From Aeromonas bestiarum (GTDB lineage Bacteria > Pseudomonadota > Gammaproteobacteria > Enterobacterales > Aeromonadaceae), in NCBI RefSeq assembly GCF_000819745.1, contig NZ_CDDA01000032.1:62001-126000 (forward strand): a stretch of DNA of 64,000 bases. Direction: 5' to 3'. A program made the translations under genes and the position numbers. Shown here piece after piece: positions 1-8,527 of this stretch. The notes under the pieces were generated by a model that was not told the DNA's origin, did no database searches, and worked only from the letters and a program-made list of their open reading frames with translations. Positions within the stretch are counted from its first letter, which is position 1. Every line of letters begins with the position of its first letter.

Positions 1-47
1 GGCTAGGCTCACCAGCAATTCCCGTTTGCTGGTCGACATCCACCGTC

Positions 48-668
48 ATGAACTATCTGGCTCACCTGCATCTGGCCGCCCATACCCGAAGCTCCCTCAC
101 CGGCAACCTGCTGGGGGATTTCGTCAAGGGCCCTTTGCCAAGCACGCTCGGTCCCGCCTTCGATGAGGGGATCTGGCTGCACCGCAGAATCGATGCCTTC
201 ACCGATGCCCACCCCGAGCACAGGGCGGCGGTGGCCTGTTTCGAGGCGCCCTGGCGCCGCTTCGGTGGCATCCTGGTGGACATGATCTACGACCACTGGC
301 TCAGCCTGCACTGGCCACAATTTGGCGAAGACCCCCTGCCCCGCTTTCTGCAACAGAGTTATGGGCAGCTGCTGGCGGATCATCAGCGCCTGCCGGATGG
401 CTTGCCCGTTGCGCTCACGCGGATGGCGGAGCAGAACTGGATCGCCTCCTATCGCCACAGGGAGGGGCTGGGCCGCGCCCTCAACGGCATAGGTCACCGG
501 TTGCGCCGCCCCATCTTGCTGGGCGATGCCCTCGCCACCCTGGACGATGCCAGCTGGCACAATGGCGAGCAGGGATTTCTGCGCTTCTATCCCCAGTTGA
601 TGCGCTTTAGCGAGCAGCAGCTCGCCCACTATCGCGAGACTGGCGGTCACGCCGGCGTGCGGCCATAA
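48..668 (+). CDS. acpH: Acyl carrier protein phosphodiesterase
   Basis: The 206-residue product matches AcpH (DUF479 family), which removes the 4'-phosphopantetheine arm from holo-ACP in the cytoplasm and so affects fatty acid synthesis. Visible hallmarks are the N-terminal MNYLAHLHLA block, GNLLGDFVKG near residue 25 and the RRIDAFTDAH segment, which carry the conserved His and Asp residues of this HD-like metal enzyme. The length is slightly more than the E. coli protein (about 193). The gene stands alone and faces the next gene tail to tail. Only 47 bases precede it, so its promoter is not assessable. Confidence 0.9.
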   Translation: MNYLAHLHLAAHTRSSLTGNLLGDFVKGPLPSTLGPAFDEGIWLHRRIDAFTDAHPEHRAAVACFEAPWRRFGGILVDMIYDHWLSLHWPQFGEDPLPRFLQQSYGQLLADHQRLPDGLPVALTRMAEQNWIASYRHREGLGRALNGIGHRLRRPILLGDALATLDDASWHNGEQGFLRFYPQLMRFSEQQLAHYRETGGHAGVRP

Positions 669-692
669 AAAAGACCCCGTGAGGGGCCTTCT
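667..692 (-). terminator. Rho-independent terminator between acpH and the amide hydrolase gene
   Basis: An imperfect stem (AAG-A-CCCC paired with GGGG-C-CTT) is followed on the minus strand by a run of six T. It best serves the minus-strand amide hydrolase gene. Confidence 0.6.
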
Positions 693-704
693 ACCAACTC
701 TTCA

Positions 705-1775
705 TCAGGCCCCTGGCGTGGCAGGCAGGAAGGTGAACGCCTTGGCCGGCACAAACTTGTCCGCCGTTTCGCCCGCATAGAGTTGACGCTCAGTCAGCGG
801 GAGTCTCTTGACCGGGGCGCCCGCACTCAGATCCAGCTGATCCATGCTCACCCAGAAGGTGTTGGGCAAATGAGTCAGCTCGAAGAAGTAGCGGCGATGC
901 TGTTGATCCGACACGCTGCGCCAAAGGGTGGTGGAGATGTTGGGTTGATCCTGTGTACTGATCCCCATGGGCACCGAGACGTTGCGCATCACGCTCATCA
1001 CACCGGCAACGGCTTCATTGGCCTGATCCGTCTTGGGCAGGGTCTTGATATAAAAAGAGGCCCGGGCGAAACGATCCGCCGAACGGTTGGTACCCGGCAG
1101 CATGGTAAGCCCGCCTATCTCCTCCCAGTACTCGTTGAGTGCCAGCTGCTTGTCGAAAACGGGGGAGTTGGTCATCACCTGATAGCTGCGGTCGTGGTGG
1201 ATCTGCAACTTGCCATCCACGTACTGGAAAATGGCCGAGTCACCGCTGGCATCCGAGATGGAGAGGTGCAGCTGGCCCGGCTTGCCATCCGGCGTCAGAG
1301 TGGTCACCACATAGAACTCGTCCTTCGACAAGGCGGCGACCGCCTCGGTGACGGTGGCAAAATTGTCCAGCACATACTGGGCCCAGAGGGAGATGGAGAG
1401 CGTCTTGCGCGGATCCTTGTCGCTCGGAGTCACATACTCGGACTCGGTCAGATAGAGCAAATTGGCCACCAGCCCCTTTTCGTTCATGCCATCGGCGGTA
1501 CCCGCGTCAAACCCCGCGGCGACCAGGGAGCCATAGCGCGCGTTCCACTTCATGGAGTGCGGACCGGCCGCCCCGCTCCGATCGATGCCACGCGGCAAGG
1601 CCCAGAGGTTGGTCGGCATGGCAGCGCGCCAGTCCATGGTGCGGCCGGTTACCACCAGACCGCCGTCGCCCTGATAAACGGCGCGGGTGCAGGCATCGGC
1701 CAGCGAGCTGACCGACAGGGCCATGGTCAATGCCAACAGGGTTTTCTGGAACAGGGGGCTGGATTGGCGTTTCAT
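705..1775 (-). CDS. Exported linear amide C-N hydrolase (choloylglycine hydrolase / penicillin V acylase family)
   Basis: Ntn-hydrolase of the choloylglycine hydrolase family, which hydrolyses amides such as conjugated bile salts, penicillin V or, in some Gram-negatives, acyl-homoserine lactones. The N-terminus is a typical signal peptide ending in LADA, followed at once by Cys29 (ACTRAVY), which would become the N-terminal catalytic Cys after cleavage. Downstream GRTMDW supplies the conserved Arg/Asp of the family. About 356 residues fits the family. Starts at 1787 or 1784 are also open and none has a clear Shine-Dalgarno; 1775 gives the most ordinary signal peptide. The substrate cannot be read from sequence. 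Confidence 0.8.
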   Translation of the reverse strand: MKRQSSPLFQKTLLALTMALSVSSLADACTRAVYQGDGGLVVTGRTMDWRAAMPTNLWALPRGIDRSGAAGPHSMKWNARYGSLVAAGFDAGTADGMNEKGLVANLLYLTESEYVTPSDKDPRKTLSISLWAQYVLDNFATVTEAVAALSKDEFYVVTTLTPDGKPGQLHLSISDASGDSAIFQYVDGKLQIHHDRSYQVMTNSPVFDKQLALNEYWEEIGGLTMLPGTNRSADRFARASFYIKTLPKTDQANEAVAGVMSVMRNVSVPMGISTQDQPNISTTLWRSVSDQQHRRYFFELTHLPNTFWVSMDQLDLSAGAPVKRLPLTERQLYAGETADKFVPAKAFTFLPATPGA

Positions 1776-2068
1776 AGGATGCATCACTCAGGCTGGTGAA
1801 AACGACAGGCTAACGGCTACCGCTGTATGGGAGCTTAATGAGGATAGTCAGCCGCCCGCCACGCTCCCACCTCGCGGCGGCCAAGATGTGATCATGTCGA
1901 CATAGTTACAGCAAGATCAGCGAGATACACCTGGCATCTGCGTTGCCAGCAGGCTTTTGGTCCAGCCGCTGTCACGTCAACCCCGGTCACGTCATGCCAG
2001 GCTGCACATCCATAAAAAAAACCGGACCCAGGGCCCGGTTTGCAGATAAAGGTGCGCTGACGCAGGCC
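1776..2068. other. Intergenic region upstream of the amide hydrolase gene
   Basis: About 290 bases separate two minus-strand genes. It holds the terminator of the DUF2069 gene at its right end and must carry the promoter of the amide hydrolase gene. I see no further gene or repeat. Confidence 0.4.
2013..2041 (-). terminator. Terminator of the arsC-like/DUF2069 pair
   Basis: A stem AACCGG-A-CCC with GGG-C-CCGGTT and a one-base apex is followed on the minus strand by eight T. Confidence 0.75.
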
Positions 2069-2464
2069 TTATTTCTCTTGCTGTGACGGCTCACCCTTCT
2101 TCTTGCGGATGCTGAGCCCCAGCTCACGGCCACGCAGGCGGGCGTAATAGATGGTGCCGACGAAGGCGAGTATGGTGAACACCAGCTCCACCACCGCCAG
2201 CCAACGCTCTCCCTCATCCGTGGTGATCAGGGTCAGGGCGTGCAGGAAATAGGGCATCAGCACGAAGTTGCCCCAGGCGTGGGTGTAGGGGCTGCCCTGC
2301 ACTATTCCCTTGAGCGGGAACAGCAGCGGCACAGTCCAGATCACCGGCAGTAGCCAGGGGTTGAGCTCCGGGTGGGGCGAGAGCCACAGATGCCAGAGGA
2401 TGACCCAGCCCAGCAGGCCAAAGAAGCCGACCAGGGTCAGCAGACGGGCGAAGCGGGTGCTCAC
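2069..2464 (-). CDS. DUF2069 inner-membrane protein
   Basis: A 131-residue membrane protein of the DUF2069 family, function unknown. Several hydrophobic segments are visible (about residues 8-28, 38-52, 60-80 and 90-108), followed by a charged cytoplasmic tail rich in Lys. The start is a GTG that overlaps the stop of the arsC-like gene by four bases (GTGA), so the two are almost certainly co-translated. The same pair sits beside bepA in related genomes, which suggests an envelope-related housekeeping role, but nothing specific can be assigned. Confidence 0.8.
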   Translation of the reverse strand: MSTRFARLLTLVGFFGLLGWVILWHLWLSPHPELNPWLLPVIWTVPLLFPLKGIVQGSPYTHAWGNFVLMPYFLHALTLITTDEGERWLAVVELVFTILAFVGTIYYARLRGRELGLSIRKKKGEPSQQEK

Positions 2465-2811
2465 TTGAGGATCTCCAGCACCTGCTCGGGCGGACGGCCG
2501 ATGCGGGCCTGACCATCCTTGATGACGATGGGGCGCTCGATGAGCTTGGGGTGCTGATGCATGGCGCGAATAAGGGCATCGCCGTTCACCTCGCCCAGCC
2601 CCAGCTCCTTGTAGAGCTCTTCCTTGGTGCGCATCAGCTGGCGCGGATCGGTGAAGCCTAGCTGGCTCAGCAGGGTGCGGATTTGCGCCTCGCTCGGGGC
2701 CTGCTCCAGATAGAGCACCACATCAGGGGCGATCCCGTGCTGCTCCAGCAGGGCCAGGGTTTCACGGCTCTTTGAGCAGCGCGGATTGTGGTAAATTTGG
2801 GTCTCGCTCAT
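2461..2811 (-). CDS. ArsC-family glutaredoxin-dependent reductase (YfgD-like)
   Basis: The 116-residue thioredoxin-fold protein belongs to the ArsC/Spx family. The N-terminal IYHNPRCSKSRETL segment carries the catalytic Cys12 and the family's substrate-binding basic residues; RPIV near residue 80 is also conserved. It resembles E. coli YfgD, which lies next to yfgC/bepA as here, rather than a plasmid ars-operon enzyme, and no arsenic resistance genes are present. The start at 2811 was chosen over an upstream in-frame ATG at 2844 because it fits the family N-terminus. Arsenate reduction in vivo is uncertain. Confidence 0.85.
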   Translation of the reverse strand: MSETQIYHNPRCSKSRETLALLEQHGIAPDVVLYLEQAPSEAQIRTLLSQLGFTDPRQLMRTKEELYKELGLGEVNGDALIRAMHQHPKLIERPIVIKDGQARIGRPPEQVLEILK

Positions 2812-2871
2812 GGTAACTCCCTGATTGATCGCAAGATGGGACAAGAAACGGCGCTATTGTAGGGGAAACTG

Positions 2872-3351
2872 ATGGTCAGGGTAAGCGGCACTGGAAAGGA
2901 ATTGAAACGAATTTGTTGGCTGATTGTGGCCGGTCTGCTGAGCGCCTGCTCCCCGGCGCCCGAATTCACCAACGGCCAGGGCCAGCCGGTGGCACTGGCC
3001 CAATTTGCCGGCAAGCCGCTCTTGGTCAACTACTTCGCCCCCTGGTGTGCCCCCTGCCTGCGAGAGTTGCCGCTGCTGGAGGCGCTGGCGCAGGAGGGCT
3101 CCCTCGCCGTGGTGGCCATCCACTACGATCCGGCCACCCCGGCCGAGCTGGCGGCACTGGCGAGCCGCTACCGGGTCAGCCTGCCGCTGTTGATCGCCAA
3201 TGACACGGCAAGCCTGCCTTTCCCCCACCCGACCGGGCTGCCCACCAGCTATCTGCTCGACGCAGAGGGCAAGCTGCAACAGACGATCGTCGGCGAACTC
3301 GATGCGCAGCAGATTGCCGCCCTCAAGGCGCAGGCTGCGGCGGTTCGCTAG
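2872..3351 (+). CDS. TlpA/ResA-like thioredoxin lipoprotein
   Basis: A 159-residue thioredoxin-like protein with the redox motif WCAPC in the block YFAPWCAPCLREL, preceded by a lipoprotein signal ending in LLSAC. It is therefore expected to be anchored in the periplasm facing either membrane and to act as a thiol-disulfide oxidoreductase, like TlpA/ResA proteins. A cis-Pro region (GLPTSYLLD) is present near the C-terminus. An AGGGG sequence seven bases before the ATG supports the start. It diverges from the arsC-like gene and converges on bepA. The substrate is unknown. Confidence 0.85.
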   Translation: MVRVSGTGKELKRICWLIVAGLLSACSPAPEFTNGQGQPVALAQFAGKPLLVNYFAPWCAPCLRELPLLEALAQEGSLAVVAIHYDPATPAELAALASRYRVSLPLLIANDTASLPFPHPTGLPTSYLLDAEGKLQQTIVGELDAQQIAALKAQAAAVR

Positions 3352-3456
3352 AGTGATCCCTCCCCTCTCCTCTCCTTGGCAAGTAAGGGGCCCATCACAC
3401 CCACACACGACGACGGGATTGACCTGCACAACGGCATAGGCCAACGATGGGAAAGG

Positions 3457-3490
3457 AAACGGGGTGTCCCATTGCTGGCACACCCCGTTT
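3457..3490. terminator. Bidirectional hairpin between the TlpA-like gene and bepA
   Basis: Perfect 11-base arms (AAACGGGGTGT and its complement) enclose a 12-base loop between convergent genes. The flanking T runs are weak, so this is a probable rather than a textbook terminator. Confidence 0.55.
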
Positions 3491-3508
3491 CACCGCACCT
3501 CTGATGCA

Positions 3509-4963
3509 TCACCCCTTCAGGCTGTCGAGATCCTTCTTCGCCCGCTCCAGCTCAGTGATGCGTGCCTCCAGCCTGGCCAGGGTCAGCTTGTCGCTGGTGG
3601 TGCCACGGGCCACGATCAGCTCGTCGATGGCCGCCTGGTAGTCACCGCGCAGAGAGAGCATCTCGGCCCGCGCCATGTGCAGGTCCGTCATCCGTCCCGC
3701 CTTGCGATAGGCATCGGAGAGCAGGCTCCAGGCCAGGTTGTTCTCTTCGTGCTCGCGGGCATAGGGATCCAGGATGGCGATGGACTTCTTGTAGTTGCCC
3801 CCTTCCAGATAGGCGTTGCCGAGGTTGACCACCACCACTTCGTTGTCCGGCATGCGGGTGCGGAACTTCTCCAGCCGGGCGATGGCCTGGGCGCTGCGCC
3901 CCTTGGCGAGATCGATGTCGGTGAGGGCATCCACCACGAACAGATCTTCCGGGTGACGGCTCGCCAGCTCCTGCATCAGGGTGTCGGCCTCGTCGGTGCG
4001 CTTGAGCTGCAACAGCGCCAGCGCCTTGCCGTAGGTGGCCGCATCCTTGAGCGGGTAATCCCCTTTCTGCAGGCGGTTGTCGAAATAGCTGAGCAGCGCC
4101 TGCGGGCTTTCGGTGCCATAGCGCACCTGGATGCGCACCTTGGCCAGCCAGAAGTCGAGGCTGGGGGGCAGGTTGCGGCGAGCATAGCTGGAGGCGCGGC
4201 CACGGGCCTCGGAGATACGGGTCTCGGGCAGCGGGTGAGTCAGCAGCATCTCGGGCGGCTTGCTGGCGTAGCGATACTCTGCAGCCAGTTTCTGGAAGAA
4301 GTTGGCCATGCCCATGGGATCGAAGCCTGCGTCATACAGGGTCTTCATGCCGATCCGGTCCGCTTCGTACTCGTTCTCGCGGGTGTAGTTGATGGCCGAC
4401 TGCATGGAGAGGCCGAGCGTGGTCTGCAGAGCGGCGATACCGGCGGTGGGGTTGATCACCGCCAGCGCGATGGAGCCCACCAACCCGGCCAGGGTCATGG
4501 CGGAGCTGCTTGCCTGCGCCTCCATATAGCGGGCTATGTGGCGCTGGGTCACGTGGGTGATTTCGTGCGCCAGCACCGAGGCCAGCTCGCTCTCGCTGTC
4601 GGCATAGAGGAAGAGGCCCGTGTGCACCTTGACCCGTCCGCCGAGGAAGGCGGCCGCGTTGATGCTGGGATCGTTGATGAGGAAGAAGGTAAACGGGAAA
4701 CGTACCCCATCGGCGTTGGAGAGCAGCCGCTGACCGAGATCGTCTATGTACTGGCTCAGCACGGGATCATCTATGATCGGCAGGCCGGCCCGGGCGAAAC
4801 GCATGAAGGCGTTGCCATAGCGCACCTCCTGCTCGATGGGCAGGGCGGCTACCCCGGCGGTGCCTATGTCGGGAAGCTGGTTGTTCGCCTGGGCATGGAA
4901 GGTGGCACCCATCAGGGAAGCCAGCAGGGGAAGCGATGCCATCAGGGGGGAAAAGCGTGCCAC
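3509..4963 (-). CDS. bepA: Beta-barrel assembly-enhancing protease
   Basis: The 484-residue product is BepA (formerly YfgC), a periplasmic M48 zinc metalloprotease and chaperone that helps mature LptD and degrades stalled outer-membrane proteins on the BAM complex. A signal peptide ends near AQA (residue 26). The zinc motif HEITH is at residues 133-137, the third-ligand segment ENEYEADRIG follows, and the C-terminal third consists of TPR-like helices. The start codon is GTG at 4963. Neighbours fit the E. coli order yfgD-bepA-perM, with perM divergent. Length matches the family. Confidence 0.95.
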   Translation of the reverse strand: MARFSPLMASLPLLASLMGATFHAQANNQLPDIGTAGVAALPIEQEVRYGNAFMRFARAGLPIIDDPVLSQYIDDLGQRLLSNADGVRFPFTFFLINDPSINAAAFLGGRVKVHTGLFLYADSESELASVLAHEITHVTQRHIARYMEAQASSSAMTLAGLVGSIALAVINPTAGIAALQTTLGLSMQSAINYTRENEYEADRIGMKTLYDAGFDPMGMANFFQKLAAEYRYASKPPEMLLTHPLPETRISEARGRASSYARRNLPPSLDFWLAKVRIQVRYGTESPQALLSYFDNRLQKGDYPLKDAATYGKALALLQLKRTDEADTLMQELASRHPEDLFVVDALTDIDLAKGRSAQAIARLEKFRTRMPDNEVVVVNLGNAYLEGGNYKKSIAILDPYAREHEENNLAWSLLSDAYRKAGRMTDLHMARAEMLSLRGDYQAAIDELIVARGTTSDKLTLARLEARITELERAKKDLDSLKG

Positions 4964-5084
4964 GTTATCTCTATCTCCATCAGAAGGGGCCTCGGCAGAA
5001 TACCCTTGCCCCTCAAGGGCTACAAGCGTTGTTTCGTGCTCTCATCACGGCCATAATAGCCGCCTCACGCCTGCTGGAGCCCTC

Positions 5085-5327
5085 ATGGAACACCTCGATC
5101 TGACCCCCTGGCGCTGCCCCGAGCCGCTGATCCGGCTCAAGCTCTGGCTAAGGGAGGCCAAAAGCGGTCAAACCGTGACCATTCGGCTGGCCGATGCCGG
5201 CTCCCGGCAGGACATTCCGGCCTATCTGCAACGTCAGGGTCATCCCTTCACGGTGCAGCAGGCGCAGGACAATACGCTCTCTTTGCAGTTGGTCGTCGGG
5301 GCACAGCACCATCATGAGCCCCAGTAA
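5085..5327 (+). CDS. TusA/SirA-like sulfurtransferase-family protein
   Basis: An 80-residue protein of the TusA/YeeD/SirA family. The hallmark Cys-Pro motif is present as CPEP near residue 11, followed by the usual LIRLKLWL helix. Family members shuttle persulfide sulfur from IscS to tRNA or molybdenum-cofactor pathways, but this one is a paralogue whose partner is unknown. It lies 15 bases upstream of perM in the same direction, so the two are probably co-transcribed, divergently from bepA. Confidence 0.8.
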   Translation: MEHLDLTPWRCPEPLIRLKLWLREAKSGQTVTIRLADAGSRQDIPAYLQRQGHPFTVQQAQDNTLSLQLVVGAQHHHEPQ

Positions 5328-5342
5328 CGAAAGGATGCTGTC

Positions 5343-6413
5343 ATGTTAGATGTGCTCAAACGCTGGTATCAGACCCGCTTCTCCGACCCCGATGCGGTCA
5401 CCCTCTTCCTGTTGCTGGTGGCCTGCTTCGCCGTGCTCTGGCTGTTTGGCGATCTGCTGGCGCCGCTGCTGGTGGCGCTGGTAATGGCCTACCTGCTGGA
5501 GTGGCCGGTGAGCCGGCTGCAGCGCCTCGGTCTCTCCCGAACCCTGGGCACCAGCCTGATCCTGCTGTTGTTCATCGCCCTGACGGTCATGGCATTCCTG
5601 GGCCTGATCCCGACGCTGGTGAGCCAGGGCATCAACCTGGCCAAGGAGTCCCCCTCCATGCTGGCCCATGCCCAGGACTATGTGCGCACCCTGCCGGAGC
5701 AGTATCCCGAGCTCATCAACGTGACCCTGGTCGAGACCATCATAGACAACATTCGCCAGCGCATTCTGACCGGTGGCGAGCAGCTGGTGAGCGCCTCCCT
5801 GAACTCGCTGGTCAACGTGGTGGCCATCCTCATCTATCTCATACTGGTCCCCTTGATGGCGTTCTTCATGCTCAAGGACAAGCAGGTGCTGATGGGCAGC
5901 CTGCGCCGCTTCCTGCCGCGCAACCGCACCCTGGTCAACCGGGTCTGGGTGGAGATGAACGAGCAGATCCTCAACTACATCCGCGGCAAGGTGATCGAAA
6001 TCCTCATAGTCGGGGTCATCAGCTACGGCGCCTTTGCCATGCTGGGGCTGCGCTATTCGGTGCTGCTGGCGGTGGCGGTCGGCTTCTCCGTGCTCATTCC
6101 CTACATAGGGGCCGCCGCCGTGACGGTACCGGTCGCCATGGTAGCCTTGTTCCAGTGGGGGCTGACCCCTGAATTCACCTGGCTGATAGTGGTGCATACG
6201 GTGATCCAGGTGCTCACCGGCAACGTGCTGGAGCCCGTGCTCTTCTCCGAGGCGCTCAACCTCCATCCGGTGGCCATCATCATAGCCGTGCTGGTGTTTG
6301 GCGGGCTCTGGGGATTCTGGGGTGTCTTCTTCGCCATTCCCCTCGCCACCCTGGTCAAGGCCGTGCTCAACGCCTGGCCCAAGCGCGATGACGCCCCCCA
6401 GCTTGGAGCCTGA
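5343..6413 (+). CDS. perM: AI-2E family transporter PerM
   Basis: A 356-residue polytopic inner-membrane protein of the AI-2 exporter-like (PF01594) family, matching E. coli PerM by size and by its position beside bepA. About eight hydrophobic segments are visible, with a long soluble stretch between residues about 90 and 150 and the family's conserved C-terminal block around NVLEPVLFSEALNLHP. Family members have been linked to AI-2 release or to sodium/proton exchange; the substrate here is unknown. It probably shares a transcript with the TusA-like gene. Confidence 0.9.
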   Translation: MLDVLKRWYQTRFSDPDAVTLFLLLVACFAVLWLFGDLLAPLLVALVMAYLLEWPVSRLQRLGLSRTLGTSLILLLFIALTVMAFLGLIPTLVSQGINLAKESPSMLAHAQDYVRTLPEQYPELINVTLVETIIDNIRQRILTGGEQLVSASLNSLVNVVAILIYLILVPLMAFFMLKDKQVLMGSLRRFLPRNRTLVNRVWVEMNEQILNYIRGKVIEILIVGVISYGAFAMLGLRYSVLLAVAVGFSVLIPYIGAAAVTVPVAMVALFQWGLTPEFTWLIVVHTVIQVLTGNVLEPVLFSEALNLHPVAIIIAVLVFGGLWGFWGVFFAIPLATLVKAVLNAWPKRDDAPQLGA

Positions 6414-6593
6414 CGAGGCGCCTTCCCGCACGCCCGCTTCATCCCCACAGGGCATCTCTTCGGACATGCCCTGTGTCATCTTGAACATCTGCTGGCTGGC
6501 GCTGTCAGCGCCCTGATAAAGTGCGCTAATATCCAGCCTCACAGTGCCAACCGACCAGGCTGGACGCCTCATGTTCATGGAGCCCGAGCGACA

Positions 6594-7400
6594 ATGACCC
6601 TACCTAGTGCACGCCGGCTTGCCAGCGCACTCACAGCCCTCACACTGTTCAGTACCGCGGCCCATGCCGAAATCGATCTGGGCTCCCTCGACGTGTTCGC
6701 CCACGACAGCCCCACCAGTCCTGTCCCCAAGGGGCTGGTGCTGGGGACGGCGGTCATAGGCGGAGATGCGCGCTATCAGGCGCAAGATGCCGCAGGCTAC
6801 GTCATTCCCGGCTTCATCTACTTTGGCGACCAGTTCATGTACCTGGGCGATCGGGCCCGCTACTACTTCTACAAGGATGAGACCCTGGCCGCCTACGGCT
6901 ATGGACGGCTGCGCTTTGGCAACCTGGATCCCGACGAATATGCGCAGTTCAACGGCATGGAACCGCGCAAGTGGGAGCTGGAAGGGGGCATGGGAGCCAG
7001 CCTGATCACCCCCTACGCCCTGCTCAGCACCCGCCTCAGCACGGACGTGACCGGCCGCAGCCAGGGCCAGGAGCTGCTGCTGTGGGCCGACTTTCCCATC
7101 ATCCGCGACCGGCTGCTCATCATGCCCGGCATGGGGATGATGATCCGCAGCAGCAAGCTGGCGAACTACTACTTCGGCGGCATTTCCGAGAGCGAGGCCA
7201 CGGCGCAGCGGCCGGCATGGGACACGGGGGCAACCCTCTCACCCATGGTGGCCATAGTCACCAGCTACCGCTTCACCCCCAACTGGATCGGCATGTTCGC
7301 CGCCAACTACGAACGCTATGACGAGGAGGCTGCCAACAGCCCCCTGGTCCAGCACCAGGGGGAGCTCTACGCCGGCTTCGGGATCGGCTATATCTGGTAA
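6594..7400 (+). CDS. MipA/OmpV family outer-membrane protein
   Basis: A 268-residue protein with a signal peptide ending at AHA (about residue 25) and amphipathic beta-strand patterns throughout, ending in the aromatic-rich GFGIGYIW typical of outer-membrane barrels. The family includes MltA-interacting protein MipA and Vibrio OmpV, an osmoregulated outer-membrane protein. It stands alone between perM and a convergent hydrolase gene. Whether it acts as a scaffold for murein enzymes or as an OmpV-like adhesin/porin cannot be decided from sequence. Confidence 0.85.
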   Translation: MTLPSARRLASALTALTLFSTAAHAEIDLGSLDVFAHDSPTSPVPKGLVLGTAVIGGDARYQAQDAAGYVIPGFIYFGDQFMYLGDRARYYFYKDETLAAYGYGRLRFGNLDPDEYAQFNGMEPRKWELEGGMGASLITPYALLSTRLSTDVTGRSQGQELLLWADFPIIRDRLLIMPGMGMMIRSSKLANYYFGGISESEATAQRPAWDTGATLSPMVAIVTSYRFTPNWIGMFAANYERYDEEAANSPLVQHQGELYAGFGIGYIW

Positions 7401-7478
7401 ACCGCGCCGCCACGCCATCACAAGCAAGAAGGTAGCACATGGCTCCCTTCTTGGTCTGGCAAAGCGGCCGTATCTGTA

Positions 7479-8279
7479 TCAGAGGTCGGCCAGAAACGCC
7501 GCCAGAGCCTGATTGACGAAGGCGGGGTTTTCCAGCGACGAGATGTGGCCCGCAGCCGGGATCTCCTTGAACGGGCAGCCCAGCACCTCGGCCATCAGGT
7601 AGCCTTCCAGCACGGGGCGAGCCTTGTCTTCGCACCCCGTCATCACCAGCGCAGGCATGGCCATCTCTTCCAGCCAGTCGATGCGATCTTCCCGGGTCAC
7701 GAAACTGCGCCCCACCGCCACCATGGCGGCGATCTTCTCCCCTGGCCAGGCGGCGAGACGCCCCTTGAAGTCGGCCATCAGGGCCACATCCGGCTGGTTG
7801 GCAAAGAACAGCGGCGCCACCTGCTCGACGATGAGGGCCGGTATGGTGCCGAGCTGCCCAATCATGCCCAGCATGCCGAGGTAACGTTCGCAGGTGATCT
7901 GCGGCTCCAGGCCGACGAAGCTGTCCATCAGCACCAGACCCTTGATGCGATTTGGCGCCATCCTGGTCAGCTCCACACCCCACATGCCACCGATGGAGAG
8001 GCCCACCAGCACGCACTCGTCGATGCCGAGGCCGTCGAGCAGGGCCAGGTGATCCCGCGCCAGGGTCGCCAGGGTGCAAGGGCCTTCCGGCAGCAGGTCG
8101 GAATCACCGTGGCCCCACAGCTCGGGCACAATGCAGCGGTACTGGCCCTTGAGCGCGGCGACTTGCGGCGCCCACATGGCGCTGTCCCACAGGTAGCTGT
8201 GACCAAACAACAGAACCGGGCCCTGCCCCTCGTCCAGATAGGCCATTTGGCGGCCCGCTATCTCCATAAATTGCTTCAT
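7479..8279 (-). CDS. Alpha/beta hydrolase
   Basis: A 266-residue alpha/beta hydrolase fold enzyme, cytoplasmic (no signal peptide). The oxyanion-side GHSYLWDSAMW, the nucleophile elbow VGLSIGGMWG, an acid in MTGCEDKARPV and the catalytic His in AAGHISSLENP make a complete Ser-Asp-His triad. Similar proteins are annotated as esterases or 3-oxoadipate enol-lactonase-like enzymes; no beta-ketoadipate genes lie nearby, so the substrate is open. The start at 8279 has an AGGAG six bases upstream. The start region itself is repeated upstream (see the repeat at 8264). Confidence 0.85.
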   Translation of the reverse strand: MKQFMEIAGRQMAYLDEGQGPVLLFGHSYLWDSAMWAPQVAALKGQYRCIVPELWGHGDSDLLPEGPCTLATLARDHLALLDGLGIDECVLVGLSIGGMWGVELTRMAPNRIKGLVLMDSFVGLEPQITCERYLGMLGMIGQLGTIPALIVEQVAPLFFANQPDVALMADFKGRLAAWPGEKIAAMVAVGRSFVTREDRIDWLEEMAMPALVMTGCEDKARPVLEGYLMAEVLGCPFKEIPAAGHISSLENPAFVNQALAAFLADL

Positions 8280-8450
8280 GTTTTCTCCTGTTGCCAACTG
8301 CTGATGATGAGACGGCAGTGCAAATCGCCATAAATGGCTTCATGTTTTTTCCATTGCCAGCGGCTGATGAGGCGGCCATCACAAGCGCCATACACCGCCT
8401 CATGTTTTCTTCTGTTTCCGTTGCCAGCTGTTGACGGGGCGGCAGTGTAA
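8264..8450 (-). repeat. Imperfect triplication of the hydrolase ribosome-binding and start region
   Basis: Reading on the minus strand, three units share the pattern (GTTGCCA...)(A/G)GA(A)AACATGA(A/G)(G)C...TATGG. Their CATG start-like motifs lie at 8277, 8341 and 8401, giving periods of 64 and 60 bases. Only the unit nearest the gene leads into the hydrolase frame; the two upstream units keep the ATG and some of the following codons but drift in sequence. This looks like an old tandem duplication of the translation initiation region. Confidence 0.75.
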
Positions 8451-8527
8451 CACGTCGGCCTTGGCAGTGACGCCTCCCTGGTGCAAGCTGGGGTGACGCA
8501 CAAAAAGGACTCAAAAAGGAGAGAGCC

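Noticed and set aside
2461..2811. Arsenic resistance operon
   Set aside because: The ArsC-family protein is of the YfgD type and lies beside bepA as in E. coli; no arsR, arsB or acr3 gene is nearby.
3464..5056. A long plus-strand frame opposite bepA
   Set aside because: BepA on the minus strand has a signal peptide, HEITH motif and family length; the plus-strand product matches nothing and is typical antisense shadow.
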